Shown: positions 12,655 through 22,589 of the stretch, one piece after another
Position numbering within the stretch: position 1 is the stretch's first letter
How the letters are laid out: the number at the start of each line of letters is the position of its first letter
From: Angiostrongylus vasorum
Lineage: Eukaryota; Nematoda; Chromadorea; Rhabditida; Metastrongylidae
DNA length: 64,000 bases
Direction of reading: 5' to 3'
NCBI GenBank assembly: GCA_018806985.1
Contig: JADANN010000457.1
Coordinates: forward strand, 806,001 to 870,000
Position numbers and translations under genes: made by a program
The notes under the pieces: generated by a model
What the model saw: only the letters and a program-made list of their open reading frames with translations
Told to the model about the DNA's origin: nothing
Databases searched by the model: none

Positions 12655-12730
12655 TCAAATCGTCTTCTGAGACATTTGCAAAAACTTGGACCTCAGGCTA
12701 GATTCGAACCTGCAGTTGTCAACCTTGTTT
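12655..12730 (-). repeat. SINE-A2 fragment
   Basis: Contains ACATTTGCAAAAACTTGGAC and ATTCGAACCTGCAGTTGTC in the same order as other antisense SINE-A2 copies. A 220-codon plus-strand frame running across it (12478-13140) is not treated as a gene. Confidence 0.4.
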
Positions 12731-12939
12731 GCAACTTACCTCACCCCTTGCTTCACTTTGCTCTCAGCCAGTTTTTTTTTACCGTAACAGGGTCATCAGC
12801 AACCATCAGTTTTGCAAATGTATGTTTCTGTGTTTTTCATACTTTTGCCATCTCATACGATAACCAAAGCGATAGGATTGAAAAAAATAGTCAATTATCC
12901 GCCAAATTTCCCGTCAGCGGACTCATTGGTAAGATGTTT

Positions 12940-14770
12940 TTGAAAGGATCAGTAAAGCATTCGCTTAGCCACCGAGGATTCGCCATTTACAAAACCAAGA
13001 TGACCACCCTCCGACCCCAACACGGTACAGTTACAGCTTACAGAAGATCAATAAAGAAAAATCTTTCACGATCACCACTCTTCCTGCCCTCATATGGAAT
13101 AATGGAGGATAGGCATACCGTCCCAGGTTTCTCCTTTTGAAATGCGACATGCTATTTAGTCGGTGGAGAATAGGACACCTGATCTTGATGGGATAGGACA
13201 AGAACACCTGAGGAACCTTCGGGCAACGTCTCATCAACACATAGGGTCAGCTGTCCGTACTTTACTTGTCAGAATGCAAGGTTCCTGTACAGCAAAAGAC
13301 AGGAACAGTGTGTTATTGTTCAAGAAGGGAGACCTTCACGATATCGGCAACTATCGCCTTATCTGCTTATTTTCTGTTATCTATAAAGTCTTCTTTCTAA
13401 ACAGGATTGACAGAATACTAGGCGAATGACAGCCACTTGAGTAAGCCGAGTTTCGAAAAGGATTCAGTACTATGGACCACATCCACACGACAACAAGACT
13501 CACTGAAGTATCGCGAGAGTACAAAAGACAGCTCTGTCTCACATTCATCGATTCAAAGGAAGCTTTCGACTCAGATGAGATAGAAGGAATACAGAAGCCC
13601 TGGACGGCTAGGATGTATACGTAGTATACAAAGGTACTTCATTACCTACATAAAAACTTCTCGACCAAAAATATCACCATTCTATAACGATAATAACATC
13701 GACGTGAACAGTGAGGTTCTACAAGGCTATATCGCCTCGCCAAAACTATTTACCGTCACCCTGGAGAACGCTATGCGAACAATGGAATGAGACAACATCA
13801 GAGTGAAAGCTGATGGTTGGCAAGTAAACTAACTCCGCTTTGCTGACGAGATCGTCCCTTTAACATCAAGCAAAAACCAGGCGTAAAAATGCTATTGTAC
13901 TTGAGCAATGCTTGTTGAAAGACTGGTCTTCGACTGAATCTCACAAAAAACGATGTTCATGAGGAACGGATTGGTTACCTAAACTCTTCACTCTCAGCGG
14001 AATGAGTATTTCCAAATTCCTCCGTTTTCGTATATCTAGGTCATGAAATCAACATGATGAACGACATAGCTCCAGAGTTGAGCAGAAGGAAACGAGCGGC
14101 TTAGGGAGCTTTCAAGAGCATCGAGGATGTAGTAAGCAGATCAAGAAATGCCGGACTCCGTGCCTATTTTTTCGCTCCACGATTCCTCCTCGCTTAACCC
14201 ATGCGTTAGCTACCTGGTTGATACTTAGGCAGTATGGAAGACTACTCAGCACTACAGAACGTGCAGTCGAAAGGACGATGAGGAGTACGCCGTATCACGT
14301 AAATGAGGGAGCCGATCCGAAGCTCTCACTTCCGTCAATGGTCAAAAGTCAAAGATGCCGTTCTATGTGCTAGACTGTCGAAAATAGGGTGGGTCGGACA
14401 CGTACTGGGTATGAATGTCGACCGATCGATAAGAATCGTTAGTGACTGGAATCCTCGTAATGTCAAACAGAATTCTCGGAATGTCAAGCGTACTGCAGAA
14501 AACCACCGACCGGTTGGATAGAGTTCTTCGCGAAAACTCTTAGGAAAAAGGTTTGACGCTCAACGAGTCTTGGAGCTATCAGAACCCACTGAGCTACTCC
14601 TGCACGAGACAAGGAAAGTGGAATGTTTCCTGGCGTCTGTTCAAGTCACTTGCCAAGCAACGGGATTACAGGTGGCACAGGTGATCCTGAATGCATTGCG
14701 GTGTTACTTTGATCTGCCTATCCCATTTGATAACAGCAACTCATTATTGCAGTTTAAAATGGAAAAGCAC
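12940..14770 (+). mobile_element. RTE-1 retrotransposon copy A, 5' truncated, decayed
   Basis: Broken frames follow the order of an RTE endonuclease/reverse transcriptase: a linker at 12960-13140, an RT start with LLFKKGDLHDIGNYR (13315-13370), FRKGFSTMDHIHTTTRLTE (13450-13510), a YVYLG..INMMND block near 14030, the wrist/tail region at 14303-14520 (KIGWVGHVLGMNVDR) and a short 3' UTR. Stops and frameshifts interrupt each domain. The endonuclease is missing, as expected of 5' truncation. Its 3' end abuts copy B tail to tail. Confidence 0.8.
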
Positions 14771-16815
14771 TGATTTACTTACTTGGATACTCAGACAGCT
14801 CGTGTTGGGTGTAGTACGAGCCCATGCACATTTTCTACGTTTTTTTTCGCGAAACCGTATTCCATGGTGATGATCTACTTCGAACATAGTGACATCCGTA
14901 GACAAATTCCATCATCCAGAAATCGTTATGATGTGGAAATGCAGACGATTAGCAATAGTTACGAATACGTTCGCCCATCGTTTGAGTGGTCTTCCAAGAG
15001 GACGCTTGCATTCTTTTTGGAATACACTCCAATGTACTTCTCGTCTATTTATCTCTCATCTATTCTTCTTATTATATGATTAGCCCATCTGTGCTTCGAT
15101 ATCGATGTATATTTTCCTGGATTCCCAAGATGGTATAGGCTTCGAAAATCTGAACTGCACGTTCCGGCTTGACGTTTTGAGTGACGGTTAAATTTTTGGA
15201 AGACATCGTCCAAGCGCTCTGTGGGTGGTGCGCAGATTCCTTGACGTGGTTCAAGTACCAGCCCACTTTTGTGCTGTATAACAAAGCGCTGGAAGACTGC
15301 TGAATCAAGAAAGTGAAGGCGGAGTTTTGGGCCCGTTAGTTGGTCGGTGACTTCTTTGAATTGCCCGAATGCGGCCCATATTGCTCTCCTTCTTCTGGCA
15401 AATTCCTCCTACATGTTGTTCTCGATGTTAAACGATTGTCCAAGAAACACATACGAGGTAGATAATAAGGCAATCCAATTCGATTTGTTCACCTTCGCAG
15501 TATGAGCTCTTTATAAACGAGGTCTTCGTCCGATTTATATGCAGCCCAATCTTTTTTCCCGCTTCGTTGATTCAGTGAGCATCGTCTCTGCTTCACTGAC
15601 ACTCCTGGGAAAGATGGCGATGTCATCCGCGAAACGAAGATTTGAAGGGAATTTTTCAACAACATGTGTGCCCTTCTCGTCCCAATCGAGTGTCTTAATT
15701 TCCACTGCAATGCAACAGTAAATATCTTTGGCGATACTGTTTCGCCTTGTCAAACTCCTTTTCCTACGAATATGGTGAAGGGTCGTTGTACAGTTGTGTT
15801 GCATTTCCTATAGCAGTCTGCTAGTGTTCGTCTATAGGACAGTTACACTTCTTGGTTGACAAGTGCTGACAGGAATGCAATCGTTTCGACGGTGTCAAAC
15901 ACTTTTTCGTAGAGACTTGTATGACCCATTATACAATTAAGATATATTCCATGAGGCAGAATCCCTATTGGAATCGTGCTTACTCTTTGTAAACGTAATA
16001 TGTAATGTGGGTTGCGAGAAGTACGCGTAATTTGTGGCCACCAGTTCTAAGGAGATCGGCAGTGATGTTGTCGGGTTCTGGAGGTGTGCATCTCTTCTTG
16101 TCTTCTATCGCAACTCGAACTTCATAGGGAAGAATCCTGAGCATTTTTCACCGGTGAGAATTTCAGGGTTCAAAACCGGTAAAGATTGGTGAAGAAATTC
16201 CTTTTTAACTCTATATTATGGCGGGATGTAGTGATAATCCTAACCTCGTTCATTAGTGCGGATAGCGGAGCGCTATAGTCGCAAGGATTCCTAACGGCAT
16301 TTCATCAGACTTGATCATTTTGAGCTGCTTCCGATAACTTTTCTGCCTATACCGATGCACATCCTTCGGTAATGGCCTTCTACAGTTGGCATTTATTAAC
16401 GCCTAAGTTAGATGTGTTTCAGCAGAACCAAGCTTCAGTTTCCTTTCATGTCGAGCAACTCTGATAGTGTTAATGTAGATACCGTCCGAACTTTTTTGTT
16501 CGAGGAAATGAAGCGAGTTCTGCACAAGTTTTTTGTCCTTCGAGAAACAGCGTGTACTTCTGTGTCGGTCCTTATTTATCTGCCAGTTGTATGAGGAGAA
16601 GATTTTTATTGAGAATATCCACGTCATATATGATTTGTATGGTTTTTCTTGGACGATGACTTGGGTTCTCTACCAGCTTATGACTGAATCAATTTTTGCA
16701 TAGAGAAGGCAGTGGTCAGATCCTGAACAGAATCCTTGTACACTGAAGTGTCGAAGAGGCACCATTTTCTGTTAGTCACAATATGATCGATTTATGGAAT
16801 GAAATGAAAGGATGG
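14771..16815 (-). mobile_element. RTE-2 retrotransposon copy B, 5' truncated, decayed
   Basis: Read on the minus strand from 16815: the end of an endonuclease (a degenerate SDH-type block near 16700), a linker, RT with SNLRFADDIAIF (15610-15650) and a C-terminal zone, ending at a tail with AAGTATCCAAGTAAGTAA (complement near 14775-14792). The RT subtype (LDWDEKG) matches copy F at 41280-43045, not the RTE-1 copies. Many stops. Confidence 0.75.
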
Positions 16816-16844
16816 AATGAAATGAAAAAGAAAAAAGGATGAAA

Positions 16845-18350
16845 GCTCCTTAAGCGCCGCTCGTTTCCTTCTGCTCAACTCTGAAGCTAAGTGGGATCAT
16901 CATATCTATTTCCCGATCTAGATAGACGCACCTGGAGCATTCGGAGATATTCATTCAGTTGAGCGTGAATGGGGCATACGAAACCAATCCGTTCCTCAAG
17001 AACAATGTTTTTGTGAGATTTTGTCGAAGGCCAATTTTTCCACACGCTTTATCGAAGTCGGCATGCATTCTTTCCCCTTGGCTAATGTCTGATCTTATAA
17101 GAACGAAGTTATCAGCAAAGCAAAGTTGGTGTAACCGCCGAGCATTCATCAGAGCGCATCATAGCGCTGGACTGAGGATTTCGTGGTGCGAAAGGGCGCG
17201 CGTAACGCAGTGGTTAGAAGCGTCCCTACAATGCACATTTGTTTGACCCTGTGCCACAGGCTCATCAAGCCCTCTATTATCTGGTGTCGGCAAATTAGTA
17301 CCCGACTTTTTCTGGGAGAGTAGCAGCAGTGACTCGATAGATCGGTAGGCGACGCAGAGTGGCTCTATAGGCCAGATATGCATTCTATAACTGCTTTCGG
17401 TGCTTGTTGAAGTCGAGCATCTCTCAGGGATTGGTCAGTGCCGAGAGCTTCATCCTTTTCATTTTCAACGTGGCGATGTTTTGTGAGCAGATGGTATTTC
17501 TTGCAGATGTTATCAATTACAGCTTCATCCCAACAGCCCACTAAAAAACTGAACAGATCCCAGTTTATTGTGGTTCTGTTGCATTGTTTTCTGAACTTAG
17601 CGCTTTTTTTCTCCTTTCAGCAAGGAACGGATTTTTTGCTTGAAGGAGGCAGTAGTCTGCTCCTGAGTAGACTTTTGCGACAACAGCGACGGATTAGACA
17701 AAAAACCTGCGATTTACTATGACGGGGTCTATTTCGTTATGGTACTCTTCATTGGAAGACTTCAATCCCCAGCATTGAGAGCGGCGCTTCTGGAATTGCG
17801 AGTTACCATAAAAAGTCTTGGTTGTCATGGTAAGCTCAGGCAGCCGCTCACGCTGTTCGTTCCATTCTAATCCGTTAGTCCCAATGCGTCGTTCCTCTGG
17901 TTCTAATTTTAGCGTCGAAATCTCCATTGATGACATTAAGGTATGTATGGTTCTCTGTGTAGGACTTCTCCAAGTCCGTATAGAACGACTCAAATTCTTT
18001 GTCGTCATAGCTTGATATCGGTGCGTAAATTCCGGTATTGATCCAGTTCTCTCCGATCATACACGTCCGGTTCGAGTTGTAAGTTTTTCGAATGAATCGA
18101 TATTCAGAGCCCAACTCGCGTTGCCGAGAGCGTTGATGTCGGCGTTGCCTCTATTGTCGCATGTTCTGTGGAACAGTTCTTCCGATGTATCATAAACGGC
18201 GTTGAATAGGTGGCGGCTTCTCGTTTCGGCCAGCCCGATGACGTCGTACTCTATCTTTCTTGCCTGCATGATCAAGTATTCTATTGAGGATTCAGATGCA
18301 AGTGTGCATGCATTGAACGCAAAGATCTTCGCCTTAGTTCTTTTGCGATT
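16845..18350 (-). mobile_element. RTE-1 retrotransposon copy C, decayed, with internal deletion
   Basis: On the minus strand the endonuclease half is visible first (18330-17700): YDVIGLAETRSRHLFNAVYD, then NIDSFEKLTTRTGRV, YAPISSYDDKEFESFYTDLE and a MTTKTFYGNSQFQ block. The RT is reduced to a late piece at 17149-16955 (CFADNFVLI...GKIGLRQNLTKT), so the central RT is missing. A SINE-B copy sits between at about 17195-17445. Confidence 0.75.
17195..17447 (+). repeat. SINE-B copy inside RTE copy C
   Basis: Begins GCGCGCGTAACGCAGTGGTT, continues with GGTGTCGGCAAATTAGTACC and ends GTGCCGAGAGCTTCATCC. Sense orientation is opposite to the RTE it interrupts. Confidence 0.6.
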
Positions 18351-18351
18351 G

Positions 18352-18722
18352 TGACCGCCTTATCGTGGCTGGGTGTTCCTGGGTGTCGGATTGCGATGTA
18401 CAGCTGGCAGATTCATCCTGCCGACAAAGTCTCCCAAGCTGAGAAGGAAACAGGCGTTTTCCATCAGGAAGCCTAGATAAGAGTAAACGATTACCAGGAT
18501 CCACCACGGTCTTGGTATCAAAGTCGCATGGTGGCAAATCTCCCTCTGATCCATAAGGGCTGCGACTGACTGTAGTACTGAAGACCTGAGGGCAGACTTT
18601 CGCCAGGCTGACCTCGAGATTCCAGCGAACCACAATGGCTTAACCAGCAAACCTCCGAAAAATGGTGATTATGCTGGGGCCCGCACAAGCAGTGAGGATG
18701 GGCCATTCAAGTACTCAAGCAA

Positions 18723-18724
<2 letters not shown>
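18352..18724 (+). repeat. SINE-C copy ending in an AT microsatellite
   Basis: From GACCGCCTTATCGTGGCTGG to a tail with ATTATGCTGGGGCCCGCACA and TTCAAGTACTCAAGCAAGTA, which passes directly into (TA)n. Confidence 0.65.

Positions 18725-18765
<41 letters not shown>
18724..18765. repeat. (TA)n microsatellite
   Basis: About 20 uninterrupted TA units directly after the SINE-C tail. Confidence 0.95.
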
Positions 18766-18767
<2 letters not shown>

Positions 18768-19292
18768 AATGATATCTAGGCATAAAGTGTAAATTTCAGG
18801 TTGTAAAATAGTGCGAAATAAATAGTAAAAAGACTTAGCAGCAGTTTCGAGAGACAAACTGCGTTGAATCCCACTGAAGAGCAGACGTTGTGTGAACAAC
18901 GACTCCTCTAAGAAAGTCTCAATGATTTATTTTCTATTTCAACGAAAATATTCCTAAGTAGCGAATTCTTGTGTTCAAGTACGGGCATTTCTACGCCTCT
19001 TCATCGGGAAAACTGTCTTTGCTGCACACGCTCTTCGACAGCAACAATCTTTCGCTGCATAATCTCGTCCGAATATTTTTTTTGTTAAATGAAGATAATA
19101 AGCTTTCACAAGCAGCGCCAGCTGTAGCATCTATGTTGGATAGGCTATCGACAGAAGTGAAAAAGTGGTGTAAAACGCTGTGAACGATCTTTGCGAACCG
19201 CCGCAGAGGTGTCTACCCATCTCAATACACGAGATTCTGTACATGTTAAAAAAGTAGCACAGAAAAAATTCTGTTGTAGGATACAATCAAAA

Positions 19293-19420
19293 TGATGTTG
19301 AGATAATTGCAAAACTCGGAAACTAGGATAGCTTCGAACTAGAGATTACCTTACCGGGAGCTCACGTGCTACCCACCACTACCCGTGCCTCTGATTTGCC
19401 TTCGTCTCAGCCTTTATTTC
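19293..19420 (-). repeat. SINE-A2 copy, antisense
   Basis: Includes TTGAGATAATTGCAAAACTC, CTTCGAACTAGAGATTACC, CCGGGAGCTCACGTGCTACC. The order matches, in reverse, the copy at 19745-19855. Confidence 0.55.
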
Positions 19421-19528
19421 ACCCTAACGGTGCTATCAGCAGTCACCGAAAAAAGGTGCTCACAAAACATACGGTCGTCAGTAGAATTTAACATAAACAT
19501 ATAGAGCCCCATTCGCAACAGTATGCCT

Positions 19529-19555
19529 CTGAGAAGGCGAAGTCGCCGAAACGTC
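19529..19555 (+). ncRNA. Hammerhead-ribozyme-like motif, one core base changed
   Basis: CTGAGAA (the core G8 is A), perfect GGCG-AAGT-CGCC hairpin (19536-19547), GAAAC (19548-19552), GTC (19553-19555). GCC before and GGC after could start stem I. Probably a decayed relative of the motif at 45808. Confidence 0.35.
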
Positions 19556-19744
19556 GGCTATCAAACAAAAATAACAACAGCGGCAACTTATACCAACTTC
19601 GCATCAGCTCAACAAGGGCAGTTCGTAAGAACATATAAATACACATACCAATTATTTATGCCGAGGTTTATAGAAATGCGATCTTTTGAATTTAACATAC
19701 TTTGACTCTCGAGATTACGGTAAAACTGGCTGAGAAAAATGCCA

Positions 19745-19855
19745 ATCAACGACCTCAGTGGTGTAGTGAGTAGCACGTGAGCCTCCGGGAACGGTAATCG
19801 TAGGTTCGAAGATAACCCGAAGTCTAAGTTCTGAAAATATCTCAGCAAGTGCGGG
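19745..19855 (+). repeat. SINE-A2 copy, sense
   Basis: Reads GGTGTAGTGAGTAGCACGTG (A-box side), CGGTAATCGTAGGTTCGAAG (B-box side) and ends in AAAATATCTCAGC. The head aligns with the SINE-A head, so SINE-A and SINE-A2 appear to be related. Confidence 0.55.
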
Positions 19856-20022
19856 GATCCGTACAGGAGGTGTCATAGCTGGCCATGTAAAAGAAAATTG
19901 CAGCAGTTCATCATTTGATTCTCAATTTATCGCCCGGTATCAGTTATCATAACTATTACTTCTTGAAAAACAGGTAGGGTCAGTGAATAAAGTGACTGAA
20001 TCATTGTTCTTTCGAATGCGAC

Positions 20023-20310
20023 ATGTTGCAGTTCATCATCGCCGGAGCGTTGATTTTCGAGATTATTCGCCTCTTTCCTCTTCCTGACGCTTCGACAGTT
20101 AAATATACAAAACCAACGGTATGTCGCTGTTTGAAATTAGTGACTCCATTTCAGATATTTCCTAAGCGTCCTAAGCCTCCTTCAATACAAAGTTGGCGAT
20201 CCCTATTTTCCCTGACAGCCATTGCGACTATGACTAATTCTTCCCGTGAGTGGTGTGCACATAAATCAGCACATGCGTGCCGCTGTACCTCAAAAACGGA
20301 TGTCGAGTAA
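20023..20310 (+). CDS. Candidate small secreted peptide, two exons
   Basis: I do not recognise the family. Exon 1 is 20023-20118 and exon 2 is 20155-20310, separated by a 36-base interval with a textbook nematode donor (ACG/GTATGT) and acceptor (TTTCAG) in phase 0. The unspliced frame is also open, so splicing is inferred. The spliced product is 83 residues. It starts with a hydrophobic segment (MLQFIIAGALIFEI) that could be a signal peptide, followed by a basic proline-rich stretch (FPKRPKPPS) and a tail with three cysteines (WCAHKSAHACRC). A KR pair could be a processing site. A 158-codon antisense frame covers exon 2, so the strand is not certain. Alternatives are a non-coding repeat fragment or part of a longer gene. 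Confidence 0.4.
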   Translation: MLQFIIAGALIFEIIRLFPLPDASTVKYTKPTVCRCLKLVTPFQIFPKRPKPPSIQSWRSLFSLTAIATMTNSSREWCAHKSAHACRCTSKTDVE

Positions 20311-20639
20311 CATACCCATTTCAACAGTCTTTCAGCAACCGTGTATTTGGGCACTAGCGCCATCTTGGCATCTCTTTTAACAACAATTTCCGTAGGGACG
20401 AACGACTTTGTTCGAAAAACAATTTTTTGTAAATAATAAACTGAAGAATATAGCTCTCTGTGACCATGTGGGGAACTGCATCTGAGGTGAGGGAAGGTAT
20501 CGATCAAACACGGAAAGTTTAGTAAGGAACATCTTGGCGACAAAACGAGCAGTGAGGAAGGAAACGAATGGAAATCATAGCGCGAACTTGTTAGTTCAAT
20601 ACGAAATCTCGAAGTCCAGCTTTTCAAAACACACCTGCA

Positions 20640-22585
20640 AATGAACCTTTCACTGAAATGGAAAAATCACTCAACGATCAGTCTGAATGTAGATAAAATG
20701 CGCGGTAAAACGTTGACCTTTCTTGAATCCGACAAACTCTACTGGCAATTCTAAGTCAAATCACCTCTCTCAAAGCTAATAAGGTAGTAATAAACTTGCC
20801 ATGCAAAATTACTTTGGAAGAAAATCAGTGTTGTTTGTTGTTAGTGTTACCATGACGGTCTTTATTAGAGCTTTTAGTATTATAAAGAACAATTCCCATT
20901 TCAGGATAAGAAGACAGCATAGTTACCTGTCCCAAGGAAAATGAGACGGTGAAACAAATGTATTCTTGTTTATTGAAGCCAGTAAAGGTCAGAAAAGAAA
21001 CAGTGTGAATTTTTCACTACTGTCCTCTTGTTGTCGGAACGTGGAGTGATCCACATCTTTTTTGCAATAACCACAGCGATATTGTGAAGCGTTGAGTAAA
21101 CTGCACAAAACTACGCTGTGTTATGTTTGCTGTTGTAAACTGTATACGGTTATCCTTACAGATCCTTGGATTACAATCGCCTTCCCAGCTATGTTCATAA
21201 AACTGCACACACGAGTCGCTTAACGTCCACACCGAGTACATGGCATAATTACCGGTGGTAATGATGTTTAGAAATCGAATGAGTGGTCAGGGTGTAGCAG
21301 TGAAGTCTAAGATGGAAATTGGCTACTTTTCTATGAAGTCGAATTTAATCCGGACAAGAAGCGCCAAGACAATTTGGAATGAAGCATGACGATGGGACGA
21401 GTGTCATCGCAACACAGGAACAAGATATGCTGCGTCACGTGCACCGACCGCAGTAGTACTCATTTCTCAGTCGTTGCAATACTAGATAAAAGCTTTCATC
21501 AAGGCTTGGGATAGCAATTCAACTTCACCTCTTTAAATTAGGCTGCTTTAATAAAGAACGACTTTTCTGCCAAAATTACCCTTCCCGATATCCTTTACGT
21601 ACAAAACCGTTCTCGTCTTTCTTTTTGCGATTTCAGAATTTGAAAGAATGATACTGTATAACGGAATTTAAGGTAACACTACAATTAACTCATCAAATAG
21701 AGGCGGGCGGCAGAAGCTCCCTCTTTGCTGTTGTGATAGGGGATTTTTATATGCATGCAGGCTGTATACCGTATACGTTAAGTTATACATGTAATGGCAT
21801 CTTGATGGTTTTTTTTTGTGTATGAAACTCCTACTTCCCCACCTTTTTTTCCTAGCTTTTAGTTTCCCTGGACGCTTTCTTGAAACAAGAACCATTCACA
21901 TTCACCACTGACAGGCTGGATCGACATGAAGTGACTTTCGACCAGTCGTCAACATCATTCTTCCATTTGAAATCAATAGTAGTGTAGAACAAAAAGTTTG
22001 GGCTAATTATCGTGTTTTACCGCAGTCTAAGGTGTCTTTTCCTACATGACGTATTGCGCGTATCACAAAATTACTTGCACGCGATTAGTTTCTTTGCATA
22101 CACCATTCGCAAAATTCTTCGAACGCTTTCCGTGTGGTTTCAGCTGCTGTTTGGGGAACTTCGTCTTCGTTATTCAATGTCGTTGATTGCCGATCGAGTC
22201 TATTCTCCCAGCAACTTTGTGATAGCTATGCTAAGGCGCTCCCACGTGGAGTGGAGGGAGCTAGCCAATACCGGAGGAACCTGGTATCAATTTCCCGACT
22301 CTAGAGGGATGAGAAGCTTACTAAGCTCTGGGAAGGATCGACCTAGTACTGGCCTGTTGATGAAGTACCACTGCGCAACTCCCGCCTTGTTATGTAATAT
22401 GACGTACTGTATCACCTGTCGTCCCATTGACCATGGAGTGACTCGAGCGGACGCTAGTAAACCATTCACTTTCCCTCTCGCCTGCCAGAGTGGTCCAGCG
22501 CTTTCTGCTCGTTCTAGAGACTCATTGAGCATAACATCTTTTTTCTTTCCTAGCGTTTTCGTGAAAAAACTCTGACGACGAGGGC
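20640..22585. other. No gene recognised
   Basis: Contains a 187-codon frame at 22012-22575 without recognisable domains and a shorter antisense frame across it. It borders RTE copy D and may be repeat-derived. Confidence 0.45.
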
Positions 22586-22589
22586 GGTG

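Noticed and set aside
12478..13140. 220-codon plus-strand frame
   Set aside because: It runs through a SINE-A2 fragment into the start of RTE copy A; composition and boundaries are those of repeats.
20151..20627. 158-codon minus-strand frame
   Set aside because: No recognisable domain or splice support, and it overlaps antisense the better supported two-exon plus-strand candidate; kept only as an alternative.
22012..22575. 187-codon plus-strand frame next to RTE copy D
   Set aside because: No domain, no conserved pattern, and an overlapping antisense frame of similar quality; probably chance or repeat-derived.
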